The position numbers and the translations under genes are program-made. 64,000 nt of DNA from Lactobacillus sp. UCMA15818 (GTDB lineage: Bacteria; Bacillota; Bacilli; Lactobacillales; Lactobacillaceae): assembly GCF_030400225.1 (NCBI RefSeq), contig NZ_VJYB01000006.1, positions 1-64,000 on the forward strand. The letters are read 5' to 3'. The notes below the pieces were generated by a model. That model saw only the letters and a list, made by a program, of their open reading frames with translations, made no database searches and was not told where the DNA came from. Shown piece by piece: positions 1 to 8,591 of the stretch. Each line of letters begins with the position of its first letter. Position 1 is the stretch's first letter.

Positions 1-72
1 TAATGAATTTTCACCATTTAAATATTCTTTAACAACTTTCAGCTTAAAACTGTAGGTATAATTACGTGTCAA
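1..72 (-). CDS. IS3-family OrfA-like transposase, N-terminus only
   Basis: A TTG start at 72 follows a good ribosome binding site (ggaggt, about 8 bases upstream). The 24 codons in the window read MTRNYTYSFKLKVVKEYLNG and onward, the usual beginning of the helix-turn-helix OrfA of IS3/IS150-type elements (a basic stretch with F/K-LKVV-EYL). The gene runs off the left edge, so completeness cannot be judged. The assignment rests on this short N-terminal resemblance and on the inverted-repeat-like end just upstream. Confidence 0.55.
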   Translation of the reverse strand, partial: MTRNYTYSFKLKVVKEYLNGENSL

Positions 73-141
73 AAAAGCACCTCCAAAACTTGATTTACAC
101 GTCCAAGTTTTGTAAGGCACTTCACTTATGGCACACTCCCT
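1..141 (-). mobile_element. left-edge fragment of an IS3/IS150-like insertion sequence
   Basis: Only one end of the element lies in the window. Reading leftward it has a probable terminal repeat near 125-141 (agggagtgtgccataagtg on the minus strand), a ribosome binding site (ggaggt) and the first codons of a transposase-like protein. The outer boundary near 141 is estimated from its similarity to the ends of the dispersed repeats listed below; no target duplication can be tested because the other end is outside the window. Confidence 0.5.
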
Positions 142-187
142 GTCTTAATTAATTTTTTAACCATATCCAGTAACTGGAACTAACTTC

Positions 188-1006
188 TTAGATATTATTT
201 TCCTGATCTAGCATCTTCTTAATAACTGGAACCTGGCCCAAAGTCGTCACTTCATCTTTTGACATAACCACTAAGTTAGTCTTTGATTGTGCTAATTCGG
301 TAAATGCATGAATACTTTGATCCTTGAAATAATTTTCATTGACAGCTGTCAAGCTTTCTTGAATTTTATTGATGCGATAATTCTCTGCATCAGCCTGTGT
401 CCTAGTTGCCTGAGCTTGTGCCTGCGCAGTTTCAACAAGCGCACGGTTACGAGCATCAGTTGTCAACTTGATGTTTTGTGCCTCACCTTGGGCACGTGCA
501 ATTGTCGCGATTCGTTCACGATCGGCAGTCAATTGTTTATCCATTGCTTCTTGGATAGAAGTCGATGGTGTCAGCTCATCAATATTTACTCGGTCAACAT
601 TAATTCCATAGACATTGGTTAAGTCTCCAATTGCAGCAGCCAAATCCGCATTGATCTTGGAAGTCGAACCCAGCGCATCTGTCAATTCAAGGCGTCCAAT
701 AATATCACGCAGGTGTCCTCTTACTAACTGAGCCATTGATTCAACTGAATCTGTATTTTCATAAACGTACTTTTTAGCATCTGTAACATGATAGTTCAAG
801 GTAACACTCGCTTGAATATCTGCATTATCCTTTGTGATTACAGAATACTGTGATAACTGCAACGGACGCATTGCCAAGTTAACTGTCTGGATCCTTTGAA
901 AAATAGGAATATAAAAGTGTAATCCTGCATCGACGCTGTGACTATACTTTCCCAATGTTTCCACAAGACCTTGACAATTTTGATTTACAATCTTTATTCC
1001 GAACAT
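188..1006 (-). CDS. SPFH/Band 7 (stomatin-like) protein
   Basis: This 272-residue protein has the features of an SPFH/Band 7 protein. The SPFH domain spans about residues 5-165, with the typical GLVETLGKYS...DAGLHFYIP opening and the ITKDNADIQASVTLNYHV and VRGHLRDIIG segments. It is followed by a long Ala/Gln/Glu-rich helix (about 165-220) that in this family drives oligomerisation. Family members form ring-like assemblies at membrane microdomains. No N-terminal transmembrane segment is obvious, so membrane attachment may be by a hydrophobic hairpin or by partners. It lies 23 bp downstream of the RHH/NfeD-like gene on the same strand and is probably co-transcribed with it. SPFH proteins commonly pair with NfeD proteins. 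The precise function is unknown. Confidence 0.85.
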   Translation of the reverse strand: MFGIKIVNQNCQGLVETLGKYSHSVDAGLHFYIPIFQRIQTVNLAMRPLQLSQYSVITKDNADIQASVTLNYHVTDAKKYVYENTDSVESMAQLVRGHLRDIIGRLELTDALGSTSKINADLAAAIGDLTNVYGINVDRVNIDELTPSTSIQEAMDKQLTADRERIATIARAQGEAQNIKLTTDARNRALVETAQAQAQATRTQADAENYRINKIQESLTAVNENYFKDQSIHAFTELAQSKTNLVVMSKDEVTTLGQVPVIKKMLDQENNI

Positions 1007-1029
1007 TTGAATTCCCCCATACTCGTAAT

Positions 1030-1374
1030 TTAATGTACCATTGGGCGTAGTGTCAAAATATTCCCATTAGCCTCAATTACGATATAATTTATTTTCGAAT
1101 CGAATTCCAGATTACTTTCAATCAAGTAACGATAATAGATTCCGTTTACTTGCACAAGTCCATTGTCTGGATCAATTTGTCTGTTCTCTACAACTTGCCC
1201 GATAAATTGGCGCTTTTCTAACGAAACGGCCGCCTGCTCCTTACCATTTAAAAAATCTTCAATAATTGTCTGCAGCAGGCTATTCACACTGCGATTTTGT
1301 TCCTTTGCTTTTGCTTCAAGTCTACTTTTTAGTTCTTTGGGTAACCTCAACAAAAAAGTCGCTATATCATCCAT
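1030..1374 (-). CDS. ribbon-helix-helix protein with NfeD-like OB-fold C-terminus
   Basis: The ATG at 1374 is preferred over the GTG at 1383 because AGGTGA lies just before it. Residues 5-44 look like an Arc/MetJ-type ribbon-helix-helix (FLLRLPKELKSRLEAKAKEQ, then an RSVNSLLQ helix). Residues about 57-112 match the pattern of the small NfeD OB-fold (G-V...DPDNGLVQVNG-YYR...D-KINYIVIEANGNILTLRP). No membrane segment or protease domain is present, unlike full NfeD proteins. The SPFH gene follows after 23 bp. The protein could be a regulator, or an adaptor in which the RHH is used for dimerisation. The N-terminal call is firmer than the NfeD call. Confidence 0.6.
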   Translation of the reverse strand: MDDIATFLLRLPKELKSRLEAKAKEQNRSVNSLLQTIIEDFLNGKEQAAVSLEKRQFIGQVVENRQIDPDNGLVQVNGIYYRYLIESNLEFDSKINYIVIEANGNILTLRPMVH

Positions 1375-1450
1375 TGGACTCACCTCACAATCTTTTCATC
1401 TATCGATAACACTATGATATCATACTAATATCATAAAGCAATAAATATTT

Positions 1451-4345
1451 TTATTTTTTTGTGATATTTATAAAATGACCATACTTTATTGGTTCATTCA
1501 ACTTCAAATTCAACGAAACGACAGCCTTAGGACGCTTACCAGCTTGACTAATCATCTGTTCCTTTACAGAATCCAAAGCAGCCTGAGCCTTCCCTAAATA
1601 ATAGAATTTTTTCCCTTCGGCATCACTCTTCTTAAGAAATAGTTGAATTTGCACCTTAAAATCACCATTGTGGTCTCGCTCTAATAGCTGCTGAACTTCT
1701 TTTGAATCAATATGTCGTGGACTTCTGGTATACCATTTGATTAAACCAGTATTGAAGAATTCATTTTCATAGCGTGCACTACGATTCTTTGTTGGATCAT
1801 CTTTTTCATATGTGATAAAGATTGGGCAAGCATCTCTTCCTACACGATAGCCATACATTGGAGCACTCACATCTTTGCTCCAATTCAAGAGTCGACAGAC
1901 ATCTTTGCGAGAATATTTTTGATAATATGCGAAAGGTTGCTTGGCATTAAAATTATTTGCTTTATACAATCCAGTTGCGATAACATCCATAAACATACGC
2001 TTAAAGTCACTTATTCCTTGTAAACTAGCATTAATCACAGAATTAAACCCGTACTTTCCATTTGAATGCTCTACAATAGCTTGCTTCCCGTATTTCTCAG
2101 CCTTATTTTCTCTCCCAGATTTGATATCAAAAAAGTGCAGGCTCAAAATGTCATCAACCGATTGCAATACAGCAGCATCTAAATAACAATTATTTTGTTG
2201 CAAGGCTTCTGTAAAGTCCTTATCTGTTACCTCTTTTTCCAGTAACAGCCTTAATAGTAAAAGTTCATGTCTTCTCATCCCATTTACCAATTCCTTAGTT
2301 GCAAAACTCAATACTTTTGCTTCATACTCGGTTAACTTGACTTGCTCTTTCATCTTAATTAAAAAGCTCGCGTAACTATCAAGTTGATTATTCTCAGCAA
2401 AGACTTCAGCATCAATTCCACCGTATTTTTGAAAATCCAGTAATAAGGGAATTCTGCCTAGTCTTTGTTTGAGTTCCTGATAATCTGCACGCAAAGTTGC
2501 AAAAGCATCTAACTTCGCAACCTGAATCGCCTCATATATCCGCTGTCTCGCAACTTCAGTAAAGTTAATTGTTGATAATCCTAGAATTGGCTGCATTGTT
2601 AAATCTGCACGTGCGCTATCCTTACTGCGTGAGATATCTCCTGTCAGCGCTGTGGGAATTAAATAATTATTCTTATAGTTTCCGATGAAATCAATAATTG
2701 TTAAGAACTCTTTACCGATATACTTACGTAACCCTCGACCCAACTGCTGAATAAAAACAATGCTTGATTGCGTATTCCTAAGCATCACAACTTGATTCAA
2801 ACATGGAATGTCAATTCCCTCGTTGAAGATATCTACCGTCACGATATATTCGATTTGACCATGCTCAAGCTGGGTAACTACTTGGTTACGCCGCGCAATT
2901 GAATCACTCCCATCTAGACTAATTGCTGGGTGCCCATTCTTCGCCAAAAGCTGGGCAATCTCCTTTGATTCAAGCACATTACTGCAAAAAATAAGTCCAT
3001 GAACTCGTTTGCCTGAATATCCATAGTACTCAAGTTGTTTTAGCACGTAACTAACACGTTCCTTTGCAACTAATAATCTTAGTGGAGACTTATCATCAAT
3101 CAACTTGCCATCATACTCATAATCTTGCAGTCCCACATAATGAAATGGCGTCAGCATCTGTTCTTCCAAAGCATCTTGGAGCCGAATCTCATAGGCAATA
3201 TTGTAATCAAATAGTTGATAAATGCTGAAATCATCTGTTCTCTCAGGTGTCGCTGTCATCCCTAAACAAAAAGCTGGGGTAAAATAATCCAAGATGCGGC
3301 GATATGTCTCAGACCCACTTCGGTGCGCCTCGTCAATCAAGAGATAATCAAATTGATTTGGTGCAAATCGCTTTAAGACATCTGTCTTGGAGAGTGTCTG
3401 CAAAGTCGCAAATAAGTACTTGGCTTGTCTTTCATTCCGATTCCCAGATAAGATTCCATAGTCACTATCTTTTCCACCTAAAACACGTTTAAAACTATCC
3501 AGTGCCTTTTGTAGAATTTGTTCACGGTGAACTACAAATAACATCTTATTTGGATTAACTTGCTTTACATCAAGCGCAGCTAAAAATGTTTTCCCCGTCC
3601 CTGTTGCGGAGATTACCAAACCTCTTCTTTCATTTGTTGCACGCAATTTTGCTAATTCAATTAGCGCTTCTGTCTGCATCTTATTAGGAACAATTGGTGC
3701 TTTTTCTTTGACTTCAACCGAATTAATTATCGTTCGTTTTTGCTGGGTATCATTATAGACATGCCGATATTCTTCAATCCATTGATTAGTGAGCTCGACT
3801 GCTTGTTGCCACTCAATATCCAGCTGATTCATAATCTGCTTGGTCACTGCACCATCCTTGAGTGCCGAAAAATGCAAATTCCATTCAACGTTGTGCAATA
3901 ATGCTGCACGCGTCAAATTTGAGCTACCGATAATCATCGAATAATAGTCGTTATGTTCAAAAAGGTAGCCTTTAGCATGGAAGCCTTCTTGCGTAACAAT
4001 TCTAACCGTAATATTTGGAATCTTAAGTAGTTCCTCAAAGACCTTCGGCTGATTAAATGCCAAATAATTCGAAGTCAGAATTCTTCCTGAGATTCCCTTA
4101 ACTGCTAAGTCAGCTAACACGACTTTCAAAGGCGTTAGTGCATCTTCGGTAATAAATGCCAGTGCAAAAGAAAAACTCCGACAAGTCTGTAATTCATACC
4201 GGAGATGTTCCCACATCGTATCATTCGGTTGATTGCTTACCAGCTGTGGCAATAATTCGCTAGTAGCCCCAGGTTGACTATCATCCAAGAATCCAACTGT
4301 TGCTGCCAGCAAAAGATTCTGCTTAATATCTTCATTATTCATCAA
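1451..4345 (-). CDS. PLD-like nuclease / SF2 helicase fusion (DUF3427 type)
   Basis: This 964-residue protein has an N-terminal phospholipase-D-like domain with HAK at residues 123-125 and GSSN at 140-143. A superfamily 2 helicase core follows: Walker A (SATGTGKT, 246-253), DEAH (338-341), GMTATPER (362-369), then NEGIDIP and QQLGRGLRK motifs near 500-540. The C-terminal 400 residues match the general layout of DUF3427 helicases. Such proteins probably translocate on nucleic acid and may cleave it, but no substrate is established here. The start overlaps the 3' end of the upstream NUDIX gene by 11 bp, which implies translational coupling. The PLD domain shows one HxK motif, so activity would need dimerisation or may be lost. 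Confidence 0.85.
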   Translation of the reverse strand: MMNNEDIKQNLLLAATVGFLDDSQPGATSELLPQLVSNQPNDTMWEHLRYELQTCRSFSFALAFITEDALTPLKVVLADLAVKGISGRILTSNYLAFNQPKVFEELLKIPNITVRIVTQEGFHAKGYLFEHNDYYSMIIGSSNLTRAALLHNVEWNLHFSALKDGAVTKQIMNQLDIEWQQAVELTNQWIEEYRHVYNDTQQKRTIINSVEVKEKAPIVPNKMQTEALIELAKLRATNERRGLVISATGTGKTFLAALDVKQVNPNKMLFVVHREQILQKALDSFKRVLGGKDSDYGILSGNRNERQAKYLFATLQTLSKTDVLKRFAPNQFDYLLIDEAHRSGSETYRRILDYFTPAFCLGMTATPERTDDFSIYQLFDYNIAYEIRLQDALEEQMLTPFHYVGLQDYEYDGKLIDDKSPLRLLVAKERVSYVLKQLEYYGYSGKRVHGLIFCSNVLESKEIAQLLAKNGHPAISLDGSDSIARRNQVVTQLEHGQIEYIVTVDIFNEGIDIPCLNQVVMLRNTQSSIVFIQQLGRGLRKYIGKEFLTIIDFIGNYKNNYLIPTALTGDISRSKDSARADLTMQPILGLSTINFTEVARQRIYEAIQVAKLDAFATLRADYQELKQRLGRIPLLLDFQKYGGIDAEVFAENNQLDSYASFLIKMKEQVKLTEYEAKVLSFATKELVNGMRRHELLLLRLLLEKEVTDKDFTEALQQNNCYLDAAVLQSVDDILSLHFFDIKSGRENKAEKYGKQAIVEHSNGKYGFNSVINASLQGISDFKRMFMDVIATGLYKANNFNAKQPFAYYQKYSRKDVCRLLNWSKDVSAPMYGYRVGRDACPIFITYEKDDPTKNRSARYENEFFNTGLIKWYTRSPRHIDSKEVQQLLERDHNGDFKVQIQLFLKKSDAEGKKFYYLGKAQAALDSVKEQMISQAGKRPKAVVSLNLKLNEPIKYGHFINITKK

Positions 4346-4748
4346 ATTCCACCTTATTTAAATCCCACTTGCTTAATTTCGCGAGTACCTTCTGATTTGC
4401 TGGCAACCACTTCTTATTTTCTAACTGCTGAATTGGCAACCATCCGTATTCCTCATAAATCTTTGGTTCGCCCTCTTTGCTTTCTAGTCGTGCAAAATAA
4501 AAATACAGTTTTACATCCCCAAATTGATAATGGTATGCATACTCTGGGACTACCATTGAACCAATAGTAATTTCTGCTCCAATTTCTTCCATTACTTCCC
4601 GTTTAAGTGCTTCTTTTATTCCTTCATCTTTTTCAATCTTGCCACCTGGAAATTCCCAGTAGCCAGCTAATTTCTTAGATTTTCTTTTACCTACAAAAAT
4701 CTGTTTCTTCCGATTTAAGATTACAGCACATACAATTTCTATCTTCAT
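4335..4748 (-). CDS. NUDIX hydrolase, MutT-like (deoxy)nucleotide pyrophosphohydrolase
   Basis: The 137-residue protein carries a perfect NUDIX box (GX5EX7REUXEEXGU) at residues about 36-58: G-KIEKD-E-GIKEALK-REV-M-EE-I-G-A. The N-terminal IVCAVILNRKKQIFVGKR and the short length fit MutT/8-oxo-dGTP or CTP pyrophosphohydrolases, which hydrolyse damaged or non-canonical nucleoside triphosphates using Mg2+. It is the first gene of a two-gene unit and overlaps the PLD-helicase by 11 bp, suggesting the two act in one process (repair, nucleotide sanitation or phage defence). The exact substrate cannot be read from the sequence. Confidence 0.88.
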   Translation of the reverse strand: MKIEIVCAVILNRKKQIFVGKRKSKKLAGYWEFPGGKIEKDEGIKEALKREVMEEIGAEITIGSMVVPEYAYHYQFGDVKLYFYFARLESKEGEPKIYEEYGWLPIQQLENKKWLPANQKVLAKLSKWDLNKVEFDE

Positions 4749-4971
4749 TTATTCCCACCCTAGCTCTTGCTAACTCCATATTTAATTACAGCTATTCTTC
4801 CTATATTCTAATTTTTTATTGCATAATAAGCTAGACAAACAGATAGACTGTGTCCTAGAATTAAAAACAGAAGCTATACACATATGGTACGTTTTTAAGT
4901 AAAGTTTGAAGTTATTAGCTGAAGAATCTTGGTCTATGAAATCTATATAACATCAATGAGGAGGAAAACCA

Positions 4972-5568
4972 GTGTCTATTTTTAAGAATATTATGAGTTG
5001 GGTATGGCCTATCTTAATCGGCTTATTACTTGCTTTTTTTGTTAAGACTTTCCTATTCAGCTCTGCCAATGTTGTTGGCGATTCTATGGCTCCCAATCTG
5101 CAGGCTGGGGAACGTGTCATCATGTTAAAAGCCGCAAAAATCAAACGGAATTCAATCATTATTTTCAATGCTTACGGTGTTGATACTCAGGAACCTAATG
5201 TTACTCCTAAAACGAAATATATTAAGCGTATAATTGGGCTGCCCGGTGATAAAATCGAGTATCAGAATAATGGCAAGTTGTATGTAAACAACAAACTAGT
5301 CTCACAATCATATATTACCAAAAAGCAACAATCTAGCGGAACACTGACACTTTCGACTGCCTTATCACCTGCTTCAGGAGTAACCTTGGGTACAAATAAA
5401 AGCTTTACCGTTCCAAAAGGTAAGTATTTTGTTCTCGGTGATAATCGCAAAATCTCAAACGATAGCCGCTATTATGGCTTTGTCCCAAAAGCAAAAATTT
5501 TGGGTGTAGTAAAAGCCTTTATTTGGAATAAACACCATAAGTTAATCAATTCTTTCAATAGTAATTAA
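4972..5568 (+). CDS. lepB: signal peptidase I
   Basis: Type I signal peptidase removes signal peptides from secreted proteins at the outer face of the membrane. The 198-residue protein has one N-terminal membrane segment (about residues 10-30), the catalytic serine in GDSM (Ser38), the catalytic lysine in YIKRIIGLPGD (Lys85) and the conserved LGDNR...SNDSRYYGF box near the C-terminus. The start is a GTG with gaggagg 7-10 bases upstream. It stands alone, convergent with the MerR gene that ends 5 bp away. Paralogues of this enzyme are common in Firmicutes, so this need not be the only copy. Confidence 0.93.
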   Translation: MSIFKNIMSWVWPILIGLLLAFFVKTFLFSSANVVGDSMAPNLQAGERVIMLKAAKIKRNSIIIFNAYGVDTQEPNVTPKTKYIKRIIGLPGDKIEYQNNGKLYVNNKLVSQSYITKKQQSSGTLTLSTALSPASGVTLGTNKSFTVPKGKYFVLGDNRKISNDSRYYGFVPKAKILGVVKAFIWNKHHKLINSFNSN

Positions 5569-5572
5569 CCAA

Positions 5573-5950
5573 CTAAGATTTCTTGTAGTCAGCCATTAAT
5601 TGTGCATAGTATCTTTTTTTATTCTGTAAAAAGTCAATGTGTGTCTGAATTTTCTGTTGCTGTGCATGCAATATTTGTTCTTGTTGTTCCAAGATACTTA
5701 TTCTTTCCTTAACTGTTTCATCTCCTTGTTCTCGTAGCTTAGAGTATTCAATAATTTTTGCAAGTGGCATTCCGGTTGCCTTTGCGCGACTAATAAATTC
5801 AATCCATCGCAAGTCTTTATCCGTAAAAACACGGTAGTTATTACCATTGCGTGCAGGTTTCAGAAGACCTAAGTCCTCATAATAGCGTAGTGTTGGAATT
5901 GAAAGTCTAGTTATACTTGAAATTTCAGAGATCTTATATGTTTTAATCAT
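5573..5950 (-). CDS. MerR-family transcriptional regulator
   Basis: The 125-residue protein starts with a MerR winged helix-turn-helix (YKISEISSITRLSIPTLRYYEDLGLL, residues 4-29, followed by YRVFTDKDLRWIEFISRAKATGMPL). It ends in a coiled-coil dimerisation helix rich in Glu and Gln (about 78-115). No cysteine-rich metal site is present, so it belongs to the small-molecule or stress-sensing subgroup. It is divergent from the carboxymuconolactone-decarboxylase-family gene at 6038, and the space between them holds a perfect palindrome in a 19-bp-spaced promoter. Confidence 0.9.
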   Translation of the reverse strand: MIKTYKISEISSITRLSIPTLRYYEDLGLLKPARNGNNYRVFTDKDLRWIEFISRAKATGMPLAKIIEYSKLREQGDETVKERISILEQQEQILHAQQQKIQTHIDFLQNKKRYYAQLMADYKKS

Positions 5951-5977
5951 CTTATAACTTCCTTTTAAAAATTCTAC

Positions 5978-6008
5978 TTGCTATCAAGTTAACTTGATAG
6001 TTTATAGT
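5978..6008 (+). promoter_or_regulatory. MerR-type promoter with 19-bp spacer and palindromic operator
   Basis: A -35-like TTGCTA (5978-5983) and a -10-like TATAGT (6003-6008) are separated by 19 bp. The spacer overlaps a perfect 20-bp palindrome, ctatcaagttaacttgatag (5981-6000). An over-long 19-bp spacer with a dyad inside is the hallmark of promoters that MerR proteins untwist to activate. It drives the gene starting at 6038; the regulator gene is read in the other direction. Confidence 0.8.
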
Positions 6009-6037
6009 GATTTTATCACATAGAAGGAGGAATTATT

Positions 6038-6403
6038 TTGGATAAATACGAAAATGGATTACAGATACGCGAGGAAGTTATTGGACGAAAAGCAAGCCAG
6101 TTAGTAACGGACAGCCTAGCAGACATTGCTCCTATCTTAAACCAAAAAACACTTCTGGCTTTTGATGAAGCAAAAACCCGAGGTATCTTAGACATGAAGC
6201 AGCGCGAAATGATTACAATTACTACATTACTGACACAAGGTGATACATCCAGTCAGCTTCGCATTCATATTCAAGGAGCTTTAAATGTCGAAATGACACG
6301 TGCTGAGATAATCGAAACTTTCGTTCATTGCTTACCTTATGTTGGTTTTCCGAGAGTACTAAATGCAATTTCAGTTGCCAAAGAGGTTTTTAATAAAGAT
6401 TAA
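6038..6403 (+). CDS. carboxymuconolactone decarboxylase-family protein
   Basis: The 121-residue protein resembles the carboxymuconolactone decarboxylase/AhpD fold, with the typical ITTLLTQGDTSSQLRIHIQGALNVEMTRAEIIETFVHCLPYVGFPRVLNAI stretch (split here only by description). The CxxC pair of AhpD-type peroxidase partners is absent, so it is more like the gamma-CMD group whose activity is usually unknown. The TTG start at 6038 follows aaggagg. Its promoter carries the MerR-type operator described above, so it is the likely sole target of the divergent regulator. A strong terminator follows. Confidence 0.85.
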   Translation: MDKYENGLQIREEVIGRKASQLVTDSLADIAPILNQKTLLAFDEAKTRGILDMKQREMITITTLLTQGDTSSQLRIHIQGALNVEMTRAEIIETFVHCLPYVGFPRVLNAISVAKEVFNKD

Positions 6404-6432
6404 AAAAGTGATAAAAGACTGAACCAAAGTGA

Positions 6433-6487
6433 AACACCCCATAATATCTAGATCTCAAAAAATCTAATTATTATGGGGTGTTTTTTA
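6433..6487 (+). terminator. rho-independent terminator after the CMD-family gene
   Basis: Inverted arms aacaccccataat and attatggggtgtt surround an A/T-rich loop and are followed by a run of T on the plus strand. Confidence 0.85.
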
Positions 6488-6551
6488 TGATCAAATATAT
6501 AAATAAATTTAAAGTTTATGCTATTTTTTGAACTTCAAATAGACCTTTAGA

Positions 6552-7178
6552 TTATGAAAATGTTACTACTAATGGACTAGATTGAAATGATTCAATTAAA
6601 GCCGAGTGAATAGTTAACTTGATAATAACATTATTCTTGAGATCTTCGGATAGCTCTTTTATCTCTGGGTGCACAGCGATTTCGGTAAGCATTTCATTGC
6701 CTCCAATAATCTCTGGCTTAATATTATTTGAGCTAATTCTTATTCCTGTTTTCTCATCAAACCAAGTTGTGATTGCTGCGGCTTCATTTTGAATAATATT
6801 CCTAACACGGTTTGTCTTACTATCAGTCATGATATAGAAGATATTATCCTCTGTTCTTGACTGCTTAAAAGTAATGACACTTGAAGTTACTCTATTATTT
6901 TCGGAAACCGTGGATAAAACAATGATATTATCCAATTTACTCAAAGCATTATTAAATTCACTATTACTTTTGGGATTTCCATCCTTGCTAAATTTTTTAC
7001 GCTGTTTAAGAACTGTCAGTATAGTTAAGGGGATTACTAAAATAATATAACCTACCACAGATAAGGCAAGTGATTGTGCGAAGTATCCTTTAATACCAAA
7101 GTAAGAAACCACCGACATTGCCATGAAAATTGTCAGTAAGAATATTAAAAACAGCTGTATAAATCTTTTGGCGTACAT
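6552..7178 (-). CDS. membrane-anchored pyridoxamine-oxidase-like (split-barrel flavin) protein
   Basis: Two hydrophobic segments at the N-terminus (about residues 8-28 and 36-57) are followed by a soluble domain (about 80-205). That domain has the pattern of the PNPOx-like split barrel: LDNIIVLSTVSENNRVTSSVITF, then IFYIMTDSKTNRVRNI, then AAITTW. Proteins of this fold bind flavin or related cofactors and are often called general stress proteins. Joining it to two membrane helices is unusual. It is a single gene, preceded by ggaaggtg at the start. The substrate is unknown. Confidence 0.7.
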   Translation of the reverse strand: MYAKRFIQLFLIFLLTIFMAMSVVSYFGIKGYFAQSLALSVVGYIILVIPLTILTVLKQRKKFSKDGNPKSNSEFNNALSKLDNIIVLSTVSENNRVTSSVITFKQSRTEDNIFYIMTDSKTNRVRNIIQNEAAAITTWFDEKTGIRISSNNIKPEIIGGNEMLTEIAVHPEIKELSEDLKNNVIIKLTIHSALIESFQSSPLVVTFS

Positions 7179-7304
7179 CTTACATCACCTTCCATTTTTA
7201 ATTGGACTCAAGTTCATCAGAATTAAATATAGAAAACATCGAAGTATCTTTGTCTATTTTAACATCAATTATGTTCAACACATTAATTGTATTTAAACAA
7301 AGAC

Positions 7305-8501
7305 TCATTCCTTGCCTAATGGTGAAAATTTCGCCCCTACCCCTGTTAAAGTTCGCAAACTACCTGCCAATAAAATAACCATAAACATTGATTGACCATG
7401 TGCCAATAATACTCCACCAAACCATGAACCAACAGGAATTGAAGCGTAAGAAACCATCCGCGTAACCGAAACAACTCTTCCCAAAATCTGTTTTGGAACT
7501 GTCCTTTGCCTTAAAGTAAAATAAGTAATAACATTAATTGTCCCAAAAAAACTGATGATGCCTAAAACCACACCAATATAAAAATAGTTAGTACTTACTA
7601 ATAAGAGCAAAGTGCTCAAACCAGCCAAAATAGTGCTAGATGATAATAAAACACCTGTCTTAAAATGATTAACAATCTTGCTTCCACCAAAACCAGCAAT
7701 CAATGATCCAGCTCCTCCTATCGACATCGCTAAAGTTGCCTCAAAAAGTGGATAATTCAATAACTTAGTCATGTAGTAAATAAAATTTGCTTCAAACATA
7801 TTCAATGCAAAGTTAGTAAAAAAAAACATAACTGAACCACTAAAAATTACTTTTTCCCGCAAGCTATAACTAGCTCCCTCAATGACATCAACGGTCAACT
7901 TCTTAATTGCAAAATTAATCTGAACTTCTTTATTCTTGTCTCTTGGAAGCTGTACCAATATCACTACGGTTAACAAAAAAGAAAATAAATCAATCCATAA
8001 GGCATTGTAGTCACCTAGCAATGTTACCAGTGATCCGCCCACTAATGGTCCCATGATTGATAATGTGTTATCAATTGTTTGAATAGTCGCATTAGCTTCA
8101 GCAAATTTTTTATCTTCCACTATTTCTGGAATGATGCTCTGGAAGCTTGGATGGATCAACGGGTCAATGGAAGATAAAATAAAAACTGCTACATATAATA
8201 AACTAAAGTTAATTTCTTTCTCCATTAAGGTGAACAACAATAAAGGCACAACCAGTGCAGCAAAGAGATTTCCAATAATCAGAATCTTCTTTTTAGCATA
8301 ATTATCAGCAAAACTACCACCCAATAATGAGAAAACTATCCACGGAATAAATGAAATACCAAAAACAGTGGCAGCATGATAAGCCGAACCTGTTTTGGAA
8401 AGAATAATAATTGGTAATGCTAAGCGATACAGCCAATCACCAATTGATGAGATTAAAAAGGCCATACAAAGATAACTAAAATTACGATTTTTTATAAACA
8501 A
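7305..8501 (-). CDS. MFS efflux transporter (MefA-like MFS_3 family)
   Basis: A 398-residue protein with about 12 hydrophobic segments and an N-terminal half typical of MefA/MdrP-type exporters. Evidence includes the LISSIGDWLYRLALPIII start, the ...GSFADNYAKKKILI loop between helices 2 and 3, and a RTVPKQILGRVVSVTR loop in the C-terminal half. Such proteins export drugs or other amphipathic molecules by proton antiport. The start is TTG behind aaggggt. It is transcribed away from an Rgg-like regulator 90 bp upstream, which probably controls it. Confidence 0.85.
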   Translation of the reverse strand: MFIKNRNFSYLCMAFLISSIGDWLYRLALPIIILSKTGSAYHAATVFGISFIPWIVFSLLGGSFADNYAKKKILIIGNLFAALVVPLLLFTLMEKEINFSLLYVAVFILSSIDPLIHPSFQSIIPEIVEDKKFAEANATIQTIDNTLSIMGPLVGGSLVTLLGDYNALWIDLFSFLLTVVILVQLPRDKNKEVQINFAIKKLTVDVIEGASYSLREKVIFSGSVMFFFTNFALNMFEANFIYYMTKLLNYPLFEATLAMSIGGAGSLIAGFGGSKIVNHFKTGVLLSSSTILAGLSTLLLLVSTNYFYIGVVLGIISFFGTINVITYFTLRQRTVPKQILGRVVSVTRMVSYASIPVGSWFGGVLLAHGQSMFMVILLAGSLRTLTGVGAKFSPLGKE

Positions 8502-8591
8502 AATATTTACCCCTTAAATAATTAATAATTGCTTTTATAGTACAAGAAGCTTAAAATGAAAAATAAAAAAGTTGCATATAGGTTAAAAAAC

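Noticed and set aside
308-622. Reading frame inside the SPFH gene on the plus strand
   Set aside because: It overlaps a well-supported conserved gene in another frame and shows no domain.
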